Assembly (NCBI GenBank): GCA_005656395.1
Contig: SRSI01000009.1
Coordinates: 372,001 to 436,000, forward strand
DNA from: Strongyloides papillosus
Lineage: Eukaryota; Nematoda; Chromadorea; Rhabditida; Strongyloididae
Length of the DNA: 64,000 bases
Direction: 5' to 3'
The notes below the pieces were generated by a model. That model searched no databases, was not told the DNA's origin, and saw only the letters and a program-made list of their open reading frames with translations. Below are positions 1 to 15,180 of this stretch, in pieces. Positions within the stretch are counted from its first letter, which is position 1. Every line of letters starts with the position of its first letter. The position numbers and the translations under genes are program-made.

Positions 1-133
1 TCAAGGGGTTGGCGCAAAAGAGTATAAAAAGGAAACATAATTCGGGATAAGCACCATTTCGCTAAGACAGCACTTTACCACCATCTATTCCTGTTTATTA
101 TTACTATTATAATTCATACTGTTGTGTTCTATC

Positions 134-1060
134 ATGGAAAAATCTGATCAAAAGAATTGTGAGCCCAATGAGACTAAATCTTTAACATTCTTTATGAATT
201 CTGATGATACTGATCCGAGTACTTTAACAATTGAATCGTTTTTCAAGACCAACTTTCCTATAGTCAGATTAGATAATTTAAACAACGAAGAAAGAGAAGC
301 TATCAGAGAAGAATTTAAGAATTACCTCGATACTTTCTTACGCCGCATGGTCGGGAACAGTCTTAATTCTTATTTTCTTAAATGGAAAAAGAAAAGAAAA
401 GAGAGTAAAGAAGCACATAACCATCGTTCATCTAGTCCAATTGGGCCCCACAGAAGAAGAATCAAATCAAAATGTTACAACTGCGGAAAACGTGGACATT
501 TCAAAAGAGAATGCAAAGGAACCTTGGTAGAATGCCAACTTTGTAAGAAGAAAGGACACCTTATCCAATTCTGTTATGGCAGAAAACCAAACTCGATTAA
601 AAATTTTAAATCGGATTCATCTAAGAAAGTCATTGCAGTACCAAATGACGAGAAAGCTATTAAATCAATTGAAATGGAGAAACCCGATAAACAAACTAAA
701 GATCTGACCTGGAGTGACAAATGCGATGAAAATCACGTTGAATTAAATAATGCCGAAAGAATAAGACACACTGAAGATGACACAAAGTTAACTAACGCTT
801 TTGGAAAAGAAAGATATGTACTAATAATAGAAACTTTGATATATGATAAAATCAAGCACACTCCATTAGTCATAGTAAGAAAAGAACAAAGACGAGCACA
901 AAATTTCATTGATGAAGGAAGTGATGTTTCTTTGATAAGTGAGGATAAATGGATATCATTAGGAAGACCAACAATCAAGAACAGTTATACCTGGGTAAGT
1001 GATGAAACCATCTTACCAGGTATGGCCAAAAGTTTTAATGGAAGGGAGACCCGCTTTTAG
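134..1060 (+). pseudogene. Gag (CCHC zinc knuckles) with protease-like motif, truncated
   Basis: An open frame of 308 codons from the ATG at 134. The N-terminal part is acidic, the middle is basic, and two nucleocapsid CCHC knuckles follow: CYNCGKRGHFKREC (about residue 113) and CQLCKKKGHLIQFC (about residue 133). Near residue 262 the motif FIDEGSDVSLIS resembles a retroviral-type aspartic protease active site, with D-E-G-S in place of the usual D-S/T-G. The frame stops soon after, where protease and reverse transcriptase should continue, so this is the 5' part of a gag-pol left after a deletion. Assignment to gypsy rather than another LTR group rests on the downstream RNase H remnant. Confidence 0.6.
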
Positions 1061-1260
1061 AAATAGTCTCTCAGATATCGCTTAAAACAAATGAACATCA
1101 ATGCCACCCAAGATTATTCCGATTGAAGGTGTCAATAACATCAAAAATAATATAACATCCATACATCTTTAGAACTTGGGCACCAAACGCCTTTAACATT
1201 CTTGAAAACAGCCCCATTAAACATATTGTTACTAATAAAATAGATTGCGTCTGTACAAAA

Positions 1261-1578
1261 TACCAAGAGATTATACTTAAACTATCTAAAAAGGAAGAAA
1301 TTAAAAGAGCAATGCTAGTACCTCCAGATATGAATTGAAATTTTCTGATTCACACAGATGCGCCAGAGCATGTTGTTAGAAAATTGTTACTTCAAGAAAT
1401 CGCGCATATCAAACAAACAAAAATGTATAAGACTTCATCAGGAGATGAAGGATTCTTATTGGAGGGGGGAACCAGCCCCAGAGGTCGTCTTAAATTCGGA
1501 AAGGTAAAATCAGGAAACCAACCAAAAATTTTACAAATGTTGATGAAAATTAGGCATAAACAAAAGTTAAATCAGTAA
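1261..1578 (+). pseudogene. RNase H-start remnant of a gypsy-like pol
   Basis: Frame 1 from 1261 reads YQEIILKLSKKEE, a stop (TGA at 1336-1338), then NFLIHTDAPEHVVRKLLLQE. This matches the layout of the boundary between the reverse-transcriptase connection and RNase H in Ty3/gypsy elements, where a hydrophobic run leads to TDAS followed by a hydrophobic-LxQ segment. The in-frame stop and the missing upstream palm domain show it is not functional. After about 1440 the frame remains open to 1578 but no family is recognisable. Confidence 0.45.
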
Positions 1579-2333
1579 ATGGAAAGATCTAGAAGATTAT
1601 GAAGTCAGAAACAACATAGGAAGATCGATGCGTCATCAAAAGAGAAAAAGAAAAGTCTAGAAGGAAGATATACTAAAAACAAAGTCAATGTGATAAACGA
1701 CATCCATATATAAACAAATTAGATAGAAAAATCAATCGAATACTAACCTAATACTCATAACTTTGTAAATAACCTTCTTTTACTTACCGATATTACCCAT
1801 TTTATTATTATCCTTTTTCCCTTATTTTTCCTCAAGACATTGTTTACCTTTATATATACTCTGAAAATCATTATCCCTTACAAATAACTTCTTCATCCAT
1901 ATTTTTCGAGTTAGATGTAATAGAGAAGGAGGCGTTCACTTGAATCTAGACTATTACAAAAATGAACTAATATTTTGATACAAATGATAATGATCAATAA
2001 AGAAATTCGCTAATGAAATATTTACAATTATTACAAAATAAATCTTAAAAACAGAAAGCGAGACAGACAAAGTCAAGATCAAATTCTAAAATTTATATGA
2101 AAGAAATTTCTAGAAAGTGAAATGCGACGTTCTACCCTTAATTCTAGCTACAAATGGAAAGCACTAGAAGAGACGATTCCTTAAAAATAAAAGACAAATT
2201 AGTAAAACAAATTATAAAGATTGGTGAGGACACCAATTTGATGGAAGGGAGACGTAATGCACACCACCTCTCTTTACCCAAAAACATACACCCACTTTTT
2301 ATTTCCATATAAATATCTGACTTATCCTAATAT

Positions 2334-2732
2334 TCATTCATTCTTTATGACCCTCAGTTTTATCTGTGTTCCAGCAATGATGAATAAATCCTGGTATTTT
2401 TGCTGATTTATGAAATTGTGGAAATTTCTTCCAACCATCTCTCTGAACTGTTCCTCCTCGATCTTGTAATGGCGGAAGAAAGAGTCTTGGACTTTGTTGA
2501 TTCCATGACTTTCATCATATCCAAGTTTGTAGTGTAGTTTATGAATATATTCGGCAATTTTCCTCTCGAATCCGAGTTGAATAGTCTCTTTCATCTCGCC
2601 AATGAGGACGTAGTGGCTTTGAATTTCATTCTCGGTAGGTTTTCCTTCTTTTTCTGCTCTATCTAGGACGGCAGATAACTCAAGTTGTATCATGTACAAA
2701 TAATTTCTATCTTGACAATGATGTGACGGCAT
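2334..2732 (-). CDS. Unknown charged protein, possible exon
   Basis: An open frame of 132 codons from an ATG at 2732, with a strong splice-acceptor-like sequence (TTTCCAG) directly upstream, so this may be a trans-spliced first exon or an internal exon. The protein is rich in Glu, Lys, His and Tyr with amphipathic helical stretches, and shows no signal peptide or membrane segment. Its base composition resembles the transposon-like DNA around it rather than the AT-rich host genes, so it may belong to a mobile element. I do not recognise the family. Confidence 0.35.
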   Translation of the reverse strand: MPSHHCQDRNYLYMIQLELSAVLDRAEKEGKPTENEIQSHYVLIGEMKETIQLGFERKIAEYIHKLHYKLGYDESHGINKVQDSFFRHYKIEEEQFREMVGRNFHNFINQQKYQDLFIIAGTQIKLRVIKNE

Positions 2733-3116
2733 TTTCAATCTGGAAAGAATAAATTATTCATTGGATGGATGGATAGATGGTAAAAATAATAATGATTATT
2801 CCGTCATTGATTTGGTCCTTTTTATGCTTATGGGTGTTTATTATCTGGTTTGTTTCCCATGTATCCATCTTCTAGATCTTTCTTTCCCTCCTTCTTTGTA
2901 TATTGTTTTTGTTTTTGATATTTAATATGCCGCTCCTCTAGATGTTTCCATTTTTCGATTTAATCATTAGTTCAGCCCAGTTTTTATCAATGTTCATAAA
3001 CTTTCAGTTAATTTTTCCCATTATTCCTTTTTTCCACAACTTTTAGACGACGTCTGGAGGCTGGATGGGTTTTTGGTGGGCGGTTCTCCGTCCTCAACGG
3101 AGGAGATAAAAATATA

Positions 3117-4882
3117 TTGGATCTATTTTGCAAATATTTCTTTCCCAAATTCTCAAAAAATGGCATGCTACATTTGGTTCACGTTTTAAGGCAAAAATTG
3201 TATTATTATAAAATATTAAACCCTTCAATTAGTCTTGATTTATCAACATATTTGGCTGCTGCATCCTTTTTTTTAAAAGTGAACATCTGCATTTTCACCA
3301 ACAATCACTTTATTTCATTGGGGAATATAATTAGTGCAAATGACCACAATACAAATGATTCCGATCCAATCCTTGGAATCATGAAGAAAGAAAACAAATA
3401 TTTTATAATTAACAAAATTAAAATGTCAGAAAAGAAAATTATAAGCAACCCAGCACCTCATTCAGCATTAGAAGAATTATGTTTCAAACATTTTAAAATT
3501 GTAAGTTTAATTTTTTAGTATATTAATTGTTAATAATTTTCAGGCACATCAAGAATGTAGAGAAGTTAATTATGACAATATAGCTACTGAAGCGATGGTC
3601 ATAAATAATAAATTAAAGACTACCGAAGCAACCAAATTTGCAAATTTACTTATTGAAAGTACAATTGAGGACACAAACAATCATGAAAAGGAAAGATATC
3701 AGTAAGTTTATTAATTATATAATGGTATAATATCTTTTTAGAAAATACTGCAAGATAATGAATATTCCTGATAAATGTGTCGATTTCTTCAATGAGCATA
3801 ATGTTACTGATGACCACATTGAAGAGAATGTGAAAGTTAATTACAGAACATTATCTAGAAAAGAACATAAGAGACCATTTTCAGCAATTTCTCAAAATAT
3901 GGATAACATAGACAGCAGTGATAGCGAATATGACTCTGAAAATGATATCAATTGTGATCGAAACAGTGATATATCGTTTGTTGCTGAACAATTTAGCATT
4001 TTAGAAGTCGAAAGTATTAATGATATGGAAGAAGACAGCGATTTTGAATGTGATGAGGAGTTTGAAGATGAATCTGAAGATGAAAGTAATTCTGATGTAG
4101 ACATGGAAGAATATGAGGGAATCATTGAAATAAATAAAAACAGATTTGTTGTATGGCATCCCACAAAGTTAGCAAGAGATATTATAATAAAAAATATACC
4201 AGAAAATGCCTCAGAAATATACAATCAGACAGTAATCAACATTAATTGGAAGACCTTAATAAAACAATGTCATGATTTGGACTTTAAAACTCCAACTACT
4301 TACTCAATATTTAGAAGAACTGTTTATAAAGTTTGGGAGGAAGAAATTGAAAGAGTTAATAAAGAAAAAGATAGCATGATAAAGAAAATATCATTTGATG
4401 TAGATGGCTATCGTCATTTGAAAGATAATGGATCAGAAATAATTGGATTGATATCAAAAAGACATTACAATGAGCAAATCATAAAAAAAAGTGAATGTAT
4501 CAGCGGAATCAATTGATACAAATGTCTATATCTACAATTTTCAAAAAGGGATAATTAAAGATAATGTAACTATGCATTATTATAGATGCAAATCATGCAA
4601 AGAAATAGAAGATAAATTGGCTCAAGCAAGAAAAAAAGGAATTCAAATAAATGATGCTGATGCAAATGAAAAAGTGCAACATTAATAAGAAAATATAATA
4701 ATGAAACACTTATTGAAGAAATTCCAGGATTAAATAAATTTCATAAAAAAAATTGCCAACCTTATACTTCGTATAAAGTATTAGCAGATCAATTTTCAAA
4801 AAAAGTGAAGGAAATAGTATCAACAGGAGTAGTAAATTCTGACACTGCTTATGAAATTATGAGATATAATAGTATTTGTTAG
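3117..4882 (+). pseudogene. OTU-like/FLYWCH-like transposon-derived gene with two frameshifts
   Basis: Three exons can be followed: to 3500, 3544-3701 and from 3742, with clean GTAAG...CAG/TAG introns of 43 and 40 nt. The first exon has no ATG at its start, so a 5' part is missing or lies upstream. Its sequence (hydrophobic YLAAASFFL, then ICIFTN and a Lys-rich end) vaguely resembles an OTU cysteine-protease fold. The middle is very acidic (Asp/Glu/Ser, about residues 230-300 of the joined reading). The third exon loses frame at an A8 run near 4484-4491 and again at an A5 run near 4670. Beyond the first shift is a YYRCKSC motif like a FLYWCH zinc finger, and the frame ends at 4882. OTU plus FLYWCH is a combination seen in Mutator-like transposons. 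It could be a decayed gene or contain homopolymer assembly errors. Confidence 0.45.
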
Positions 4883-8048
<3,166 letters not shown>

Positions 8049-11000
8049 ATGAAATTAATATGTATAACAGCTGGAATTATATTATCATTATTTATTTTAT
8101 TTCTATCCGTCTCAGCAGTTACACATTGGCAGATAAATCAAGATGGGACTGTTATACAACCTGTATCTAATTCTCCATATCAAATGAAAACTCCACAATC
8201 ATTAAATAAAATGATGGAACAAATTAAAAATGTAGATATGTTAATAACAAATAGAGAAAATGTTAAAAGAGAAATTGTAAGGTATATTTCTTCAAAGATC
8301 TTTTTTGAAAATTATTATTTGTAGGCAGAGATACAAAAAAAGTTAGATAAAGATATTCCTGATTTGGAAGATCAAATAAGGAGTACTGATGGTGATTGTA
8401 TTTCTTCAAGAGATCTCGAAAGTACAGAAAGTAGTGATGTAGGTTTTGCTTTATTAGCAGCCGGAAAAATTGAGGAGGCAAATAACGTATTTAGAGAGGA
8501 GGTTAATAAAAATCCTGGTTGTGAATTAGCGAGGAAAAAATTGGCTTATGCACGTTGTTATTTGAAATTAAAAGCTGCCCTGGAAAGTAGTCATAGAAAT
8601 TTGATGTCTATATTTGAGAAATATGATAGGTATAAAGAAAGATTATCGTTTGTTCAGGAGTTACAAAAAAGAGTTTCTGATAATATGTTAGATGAGGAAG
8701 AGAGGAAACAAAGTATGTTAGTAGCAGATTTTTTTTCATATGGTACAATTGATTATTCTATTTGCAAACCTGTTGTTGAAAATAACAAAATGGCCATAAA
8801 ATGTAAAGTTAGTGATTGGCAAAACTATAATGCAACTGTTTTTATGAAATATATTAATACATTTACCACTGAATTTGAATTAAGAAAAAATAAAAAGAAA
8901 GCTGATTCTACGAAACAAAATAAAGGGCCAATTTATGTTGAACAACCATTATCTATTGAAGAAATTAAATTAAGCGATAAATTTTACAGATCTTTAAGAA
9001 AGTTCGCCAATATTGATACAAAAGATTTATTTGAAGAAATTGGTTTTCAGAAAAACGGTTTTGTTGGAAAGTATAAATTTTACAATGAGAATGATGACTT
9101 TGAAATGAAAAGTCGTCTAAAATCTATTCAAGGAAAAGAATTTGATAACTCTATTTTTTCTATTCTTCATACCAAAGGTAGAATATTAGGAACACCAAAA
9201 GAAATATCAGATGTTGCTAAAGAAGCAGTAACCAAATATTTAAATTTAGATGGTAAATTGAATCACCCATTACCATGGTTGGAGCCATATTGTAAAAAAC
9301 CTGATCCAAGGATAATTCAAAGTCCTGATAAATACATGAGAGATGAATTATATAAAGTTACCGGATTAAATCCAAATGAAGTTCCGTTAGTAGAAGTTGG
9401 TCAAAGAATAAAAACATTAATGGATAACAATTTTAAACCATTTTGGTTATTAGCAAACCTTGCTGCAATGTATTTTAGAGCAATTGGTAGGATAGGTGAT
9501 GCATATAATTGTCTTAAATATACTGTTGAACACGAATATGAAGCATATGATAATGGTTATACATTGTTTCATTTCTATGATATAAATCTATTTATGCCAT
9601 TATTCAATTATACAGCTCAAAACTCAATGACAAATAGTCAAGAGTTATTGAAACAAATGAATGAAGGAGAATTTAAAAAGCATTTAGATAATAATCCTTA
9701 TTATTTATACTTATATAATTTAGTCCATCTAACTGCCTACAGAGAAAATGCAAATTTTAACAAAATTAAAAAGTCATTACTAAAAATTGTTCATTTAAAA
9801 GATCCTCAAGATAGTATATTAACATCAAATGCCATTGAATGTCTAGAAATATTAAAGTGTTTAGAAGAGTTTAGAAAATCATTACCTACAAATAAATATT
9901 ATTTAGGATGTTGTGATAAAAATGACAATGTATATTGTCTACCATCAACAAATTATTGTTTTGCTCCATCCAAATATCCCATTGGTTTATGTTGCTCATC
10001 AACAGATACTTCGAAAAAGTTAGATGGTTTATCAAGGTTGTTGTATTACATTTTACCAGGAAAAATGACAAATGAAGGAAAAAAAAGAGTTCCATTGATG
10101 GTATCAGATCCAATTAGTCTAGCTATAATAAATGCTGCTAATAAGAAAATTGAGAAAGAAATAAAAGCAGAGGAGGAAAAGTTTGACATTAACTCTCAAG
10201 CTGCTTATGAAATGCCATTAGATTATGGTGGATATGACAAAAATTTATTTTTTAAGAATACAAGATTTGTCAAAAAACAAATGCATAAATTTAAAGATAG
10301 CATTGTAGTATTTGATGCTCCTGAAAAAGAGGTAAATGTTCCATTGGAAGAATTAACATCATTATGGAAAAATATTGATGGTGAAATGGTTCGTGATTTA
10401 AAAAATATTAAAGATAGGAGAGAAATATTGCATTATGATTTAAAATTTTTAAATAAAATCCCTGAACCATTTAGTGAACAAGTTAAAAAAGGAATGATAT
10501 ACTTAAAACCTCCGGTTGATGAGGAAACATTGACAACTTTCTGTTATATGTATAATAAAAATCCTATAAATATAGATCAACCTGTTAGTACATGGGTATC
10601 TGTTACAGCAAAAGGAATCAATATGGAAGATTATCTTGACCTTAATATGGTTGTTCCAGGTATAGCTAATTTGGAACCTGTATGTCCTGGTATTGAGAAT
10701 GATAAAGATGATATTTCAAAATTGACATTAGATTACCTTCCAGCATTTTTATATAGGGATCAATTTTATTTTTATAAACCAGAAAAAGCTTTAAAAGATA
10801 CTTTAAGAAGTCTTGGTAACGAAGGTGAAAAAATAGAACATGTTGCAGCAAGGTTAACATTAGCAATGCGTGTATCAAAAATGTCCTCAAAAACAGCTGA
10901 AAATCAGGATTCTGGTGTCCACTGGACTTTAACAACAGCCTCAACATTATATTGGAGAGTAAAAGGAGACGCTGTTAATGCTGTAAAATGTCTCAGGCAT

Positions 11001-11376
11001 TCTCTAAAAAATGCACCATCAAATATGAGAGTAAGTTTATCCATTTATAATATAACAATTATATTAACAACTAATCTTTTTATAGGACGTAGCTCTTATA
11101 AATATGGCAAATATATATCATCAAGCAGGATTTTATCATAGTGCCTTATACGCCGGTGGGAGGGCATTAGAGATATCTCCAGAATTAGTAGCAATTCATT
11201 TTACACTAGCAAACATCTATGCATCAATGGGTGACAATGATCGTGCTTTGAAATTTTATTACTCTACAATAGCTTTACAAAGCAACTTCCAACCTGCCAA
11301 AGATAGAATACGTGCCATTGTTTGCCAAAATAAAGATAATTCTTTTGAATTAATAGAAAGACTTAAAAATACATAA
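8049..11376 (+). CDS. TTC17: Tetratricopeptide repeat protein 17 homologue
   Basis: Exons 8049-8276, 8325-11030 and 11086-11376 (introns 48 and 55 nt) give 1074 residues, close to the length of vertebrate TTC17. A hydrophobic N-terminus (about residues 1-24) looks like a signal peptide and is followed by THWQINQDGT, matching the conserved start of mature TTC17. An STWVSVTAKGINMEDYLDL block and a C-terminal TPR array are diagnostic: YWRVKGDAVNAVKCLRHSL, then after the last intron two TPR helices with HFTLANIYASMGD and NFQPAKDRI. In vertebrates TTC17 is linked to ciliogenesis and actin organisation; a secretory-pathway location here is inferred from the leader. The middle region is rich in Lys and Asn and diverged. 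It is first in a same-strand run with the receptor and transporter genes. Confidence 0.85.
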
Positions 11377-11568
11377 TTTTTTTTTTCCTGTCATTTTACA
11401 ATTTGTTTAAATTTTTGTTCACTGTATATTATTATTTGTATAAAATTAAAATACTTACCACTTATAAATTTTTTATTACGATTTTTCTTCCTCTTTTTCA
11501 TCATTAAAAATTCAATAAAATGTCTTTTTTGTAGATTTTTGATTCTAATAATTATTCTAATAATTGTA
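11377..11568 (+). promoter_or_regulatory. Short intercistronic gap with putative trans-splice acceptor
   Basis: Only 192 bp separate the TTC17 stop from the receptor ATG. The gap is U-rich in RNA terms, and TTTTTTGTAG ends at 11534, 34 nt before the ATG. In nematode operons a downstream cistron is normally trans-spliced at such a site; whether a spliced leader is used here is inference. Confidence 0.4.
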
Positions 11569-13294
11569 ATGAGATTATATTTTATTCTATTGTTAACTAT
11601 AAATATTACTTCAAATATTTATTCTAATAATTTAAAATTAAATCAATTTTCAAATGAATATATTGAAAGGCGTAGTAACTTACCATATTTACAAATTTTA
11701 CATAGAGATTTATTTCATGATTACATCCCTGATGTAAGACCTGTACATAATGATTCACTTCCAACAGAAGTAACGGTACAATTTTGGTTAAAGCAATTGT
11801 TAAAAGTTAATGAAAGGGATCAAACAATTAGATTATATCTATGGCTAGAACTAGTATGTTCTTATTATTTACCTTTTCTTCTTATTTTTAGTACTGGAAA
11901 GATGAAATTTTAACATGGAATCCTACTAAATATGGGAATATAACAGAAATTCATGTTCCTGCTAATAAAATATGGAGTCCAGATTTAGTTGTTTACAATA
12001 GGCAAGAAATAAATATTTTATTAATTTTTTATTTTTTTTAGTGCAAACATGAATGTTGAGGAAAGTGATATGGAAAAGAATGTGGTTATAAAGTATGATG
12101 GAAATGTTGTTTTATTTAGATCAACAATAACAGACATTACTTGTAATTTAAATTTAGGTATTGTATTTTTAGGGAAAAAATATCTTTAATACAACTATTT
12201 TAGCTGACTTTCCTTTTGACAATCAAATATGCTATGTTACTTTGGCGTCCTGGTCTATGGATGGTTCTAAAATTCAACTGAAAGCCATTGATAGAAATAC
12301 CAATAATTCATATCTCGAATTATACATTCAACATTCTATGTGGAGGATGCTTGGAATGAAACATAAAACTTTTATAAAATATTATGATTGTTGCGTTAAT
12401 CCCTTTCCAGATATAACATATTTCTTTGTTCTCCAAAGATCCCCTTCATACTATATTTTTTCACTTATAATACCATCAACATTTATTACTGTTGTTACAA
12501 TAATTGGATTTTTTACTCCTCATTCAACGACTGGTGAAAATACAGAAAAAGTTTCTTTAGGAGTAACTGCATTGTTATCGATGGCAATTATAATGATGAT
12601 GGTATCAGATGAAGTTCCAGCAACAAGTGATGTTGTCCCATTAATAGGAAAGTATTATATTGGCTTAATTGGCCTTATCTTTTCGGCAGCATTTTCCACA
12701 ACAGTGACTTTGCACTTTCAGTTGCGTGCAAATATTGGTATACGGATGTCTGAACAATTAAGAAAATTGTTATTTATAAAAGTAGCTAGGAATAGAATAT
12801 TTCAATTTTTTTTCACTCTCCAAATGAGAAAACGTAGCGCAAGAGAAATGAAAAATAATGCCTTGTTGTTCGGATTACATACTGCTAATATTATGTTTAA
12901 TAGTCACCTTATCAAGACAAATCTTACACAAGCATTTCTCAAGCGTGATAGTCTTCTTGAAGAATGTCATGCAGAATTCACAAATCGTGAAGAACATGTT
13001 TGGAAATTAAAAGAAGATGTAAAATTACTAGAACGTGAGGATATCTTTGATATTAGAATGAGAAAGGTGTTTTATAAAATTTTGAACCACATTTCTGACA
13101 TATCATTTATAATGAAACATGAACAAGAAAAGAGAATAATTATTACAGAATGGCAACAGGCTGCAAGAATTCTTGAAAGACTTCTGATGCTTTTTTTTCT
13201 TTTTGCAACAGCACTATTTCATATTGTTATGTTAACAAGTCCATATAATGACATAATACTTACGGATGAGTTACTTGAAAAAATTAAAAAATAG
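11569..13294 (+). CDS. Cys-loop ligand-gated cation channel, nicotinic alpha-type subunit
   Basis: Exons 11569-11853, 11892-12001, 12042-12157 and 12204-13294 join to 533 residues. The second intron begins GC (AG|GCAAGA), giving the codon AG|T. A leader peptide precedes the ligand-binding domain with LWLELYWKDEILTWNP. The signature Cys loop is C-x13-C, split by the third intron and ending DNQIC. Vicinal cysteines (YYDCCVNPFPD) in loop C mark an alpha-type subunit. TM1 starts YYIFSLIIPS; TM2 is preceded by Glu (TEKVSLG), the residue expected for cation selectivity; TM3 and TM4 (ILERLLMLFFLF) are clear, with a long cytoplasmic M3-M4 loop. It should act as part of a pentameric acetylcholine- or amine-gated channel. 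I cannot assign the exact nematode subfamily. Confidence 0.92.
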
Positions 13295-13411
13295 TTTTGA
13301 ATATCAAATAAACAAAATTTTAATCAAAATTAAATTATTTATAACCAATAGTTTTTTCACTGATGATTAAATGAATATTCTGTTATACATATATTTATTC
13401 ATTTTTTAGAA
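13295..13411 (+). promoter_or_regulatory. Short intercistronic gap with putative trans-splice acceptor
   Basis: 117 bp between the receptor stop and the next ATG. ATTTTTTAG ends at 13409, two bases before the ATG at 13412, an ideal position for a spliced-leader acceptor. Together with the preceding gap it supports a polycistronic unit. Confidence 0.45.
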
Positions 13412-15003
13412 ATGCCTACAAGAAAGCGACAATTTTATGCAAGTAATAAATCTTTTATTTTTCCTTCGTATTATTATGTTATTATTTTAAATGCGTTAGG
13501 ATGTAATCTTTTATATATACCTTATTACTGTATTTTAATGGGTAGTAAAACGATATTTATGAATATACCAATTTACAATAATTTCCACGAATCCTATGGT
13601 CACTTAATATACATTTTTGCATATATTGGAGAAGCAATAGGAACAATATTTGGATCTACTTTACACTTTTTATTTGGATATAAATTAACATTTTGTTATT
13701 GTTCATTTGTAATAGCAACTTTTTATTTTGTTACATTAACATCAAAACCTGTACTTCTTTTATTATCGTCTTTTATTCTTGGATTTTTTTTTGGAACATT
13801 ATGGTTAACAATCTTTAGGCTGTTGTCTTTTTCTGCATCACACCCAGATGCCACTAGATTTTCGGTCTTTTTTCAATTATCAAATTTTTTACACGTAAAC
13901 ATATTACCACTTCTTTTCTCCCATTCATTAGGACCAAATAATATAACAGATAGGTTGCTTGGTAATGATGGAAATTTTACAAAATTTTATCAACTTATTC
14001 TTGCAAAAGAATCATATGAAATATTGCTTATATGTTTAATTATTACATTATTGGGATCTACATTAATAGTATTTCAACCAAAACTATGGAAAATAGTTGG
14101 AATTAAAGTTCAAATATTGTCAAACATATATCGTCTTACTTTAGTAGACTATATAGAAAACAGAAAAGAACTACAAAAAGTTGTTAAAGTATTATATCAA
14201 CAAAATAGACGTAATCATCTTAAAAGATGGCTAAAGGATATAAGTAAGTGCTATATTTTTTTTCTAATTTAAAATATTTATGTTAATATTTTATAGTATT
14301 GCTCCCATATGTCGTAATAGAAAAATATATGTTATTTTGTTACATACCAGTGATAAACATAGCATTTCTGAATACATTAATATTCCATCTAATTCCATCA
14401 TCAGTGAATAATACAATAAAAAAGGAATCTTCAATTGATATAGCATTTAATCAATTTGTTATGTTCATAATTTTAATGTTTGGAAAAAATTTATCTTTGA
14501 TTTACTCATTTTTAGTCAAATCGAGTCTTACAAAATCACATAGGTATAAATTTATTTATTCTTCCATTGGAATAATATTGTTAACATTTTATGTTATTTA
14601 TGTGGAATGGAAGAGTCCAAGAATTGATAATCCTCGCTATTACCTTTCTAAATCACTAAATACTTTTGGTCGAGCAGAAGAAACAACGGAAAATATTGCT
14701 AGAATTATCGTAATCATATTCTTATCATTTCTATATGGAACATTAGAATATCATATATATTGTTACTATCAATTAATAGCAAGAGAGTTTGGTTTAAAAG
14801 CAATGTTAATACCAAGGATAACACAGTTTTTATTTAATGCTATTGCCATGGTACTTTTTTTAGAAATTCCTATAATTCTATGGCTTCTCATAACTATGTT
14901 TTTAACATTCATAAGTGCAGTTGTTTTTTTCCACGCAGAAAAATATACAATAAGAGGTGTATGTATAACGAAAGGTATCAATCCGGCTTCAACAATTTTA
15001 TAG
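13412..15003 (+). CDS. UNC-93-like multi-pass membrane protein (MFS fold)
   Basis: Exons 13412-14243 and 14297-15003 (53-nt intron, phase 1) give 512 residues with about 11-12 hydrophobic segments. The arrangement of six helices, a basic central cytoplasmic loop around residues 235-278, then further helices is that of the major facilitator superfamily. The paired Gly-rich segments (YIGEAIGTIFGSTLHFLFG and FILGFFFGTLW) fit the UNC-93 family, whose founding member regulates muscle potassium channels in C. elegans. The assignment rests on topology and these segments rather than a signature motif, so another MFS family remains possible. It sits 117 bp downstream of the ion-channel gene. Confidence 0.6.
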
Positions 15004-15180
15004 ATATTCACCATAATAACAATAATAAAATCTAAAATATTACATTTTTAGAAAACATTTAATGGTTAACTTGACTATATTGTACTGTAATTATCATATT
15101 GAGACACTAATTAATGATTCTTAATACATATAAATTACTATATTTATAATTGTTAAATAATTATAATTTATATAAAAAAA

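Larger units (their letters stand above)
1..2330 (+). mobile_element. Degenerate Ty3/gypsy-like LTR retrotransposon relic
   Basis: The stretch is visibly richer in G+C than the rest of the window and holds, in order, a gag-like ORF with two zinc knuckles, a protease-like motif and a fragment resembling the start of a Ty3/gypsy RNase H domain. Nearly all of the reverse transcriptase is missing, and the remaining frames carry stops. A TATA-like tract (TATAAAAAGG near 22-31) precedes the gag ORF, and purine-rich tracts (GGAAGGGAGAC near 1040 and 2245) resemble polypurine primers. I could not define two LTRs, so the edges are approximate and the 5' end may lie outside the window. It reads as a dead, internally deleted copy. 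Confidence 0.6.
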
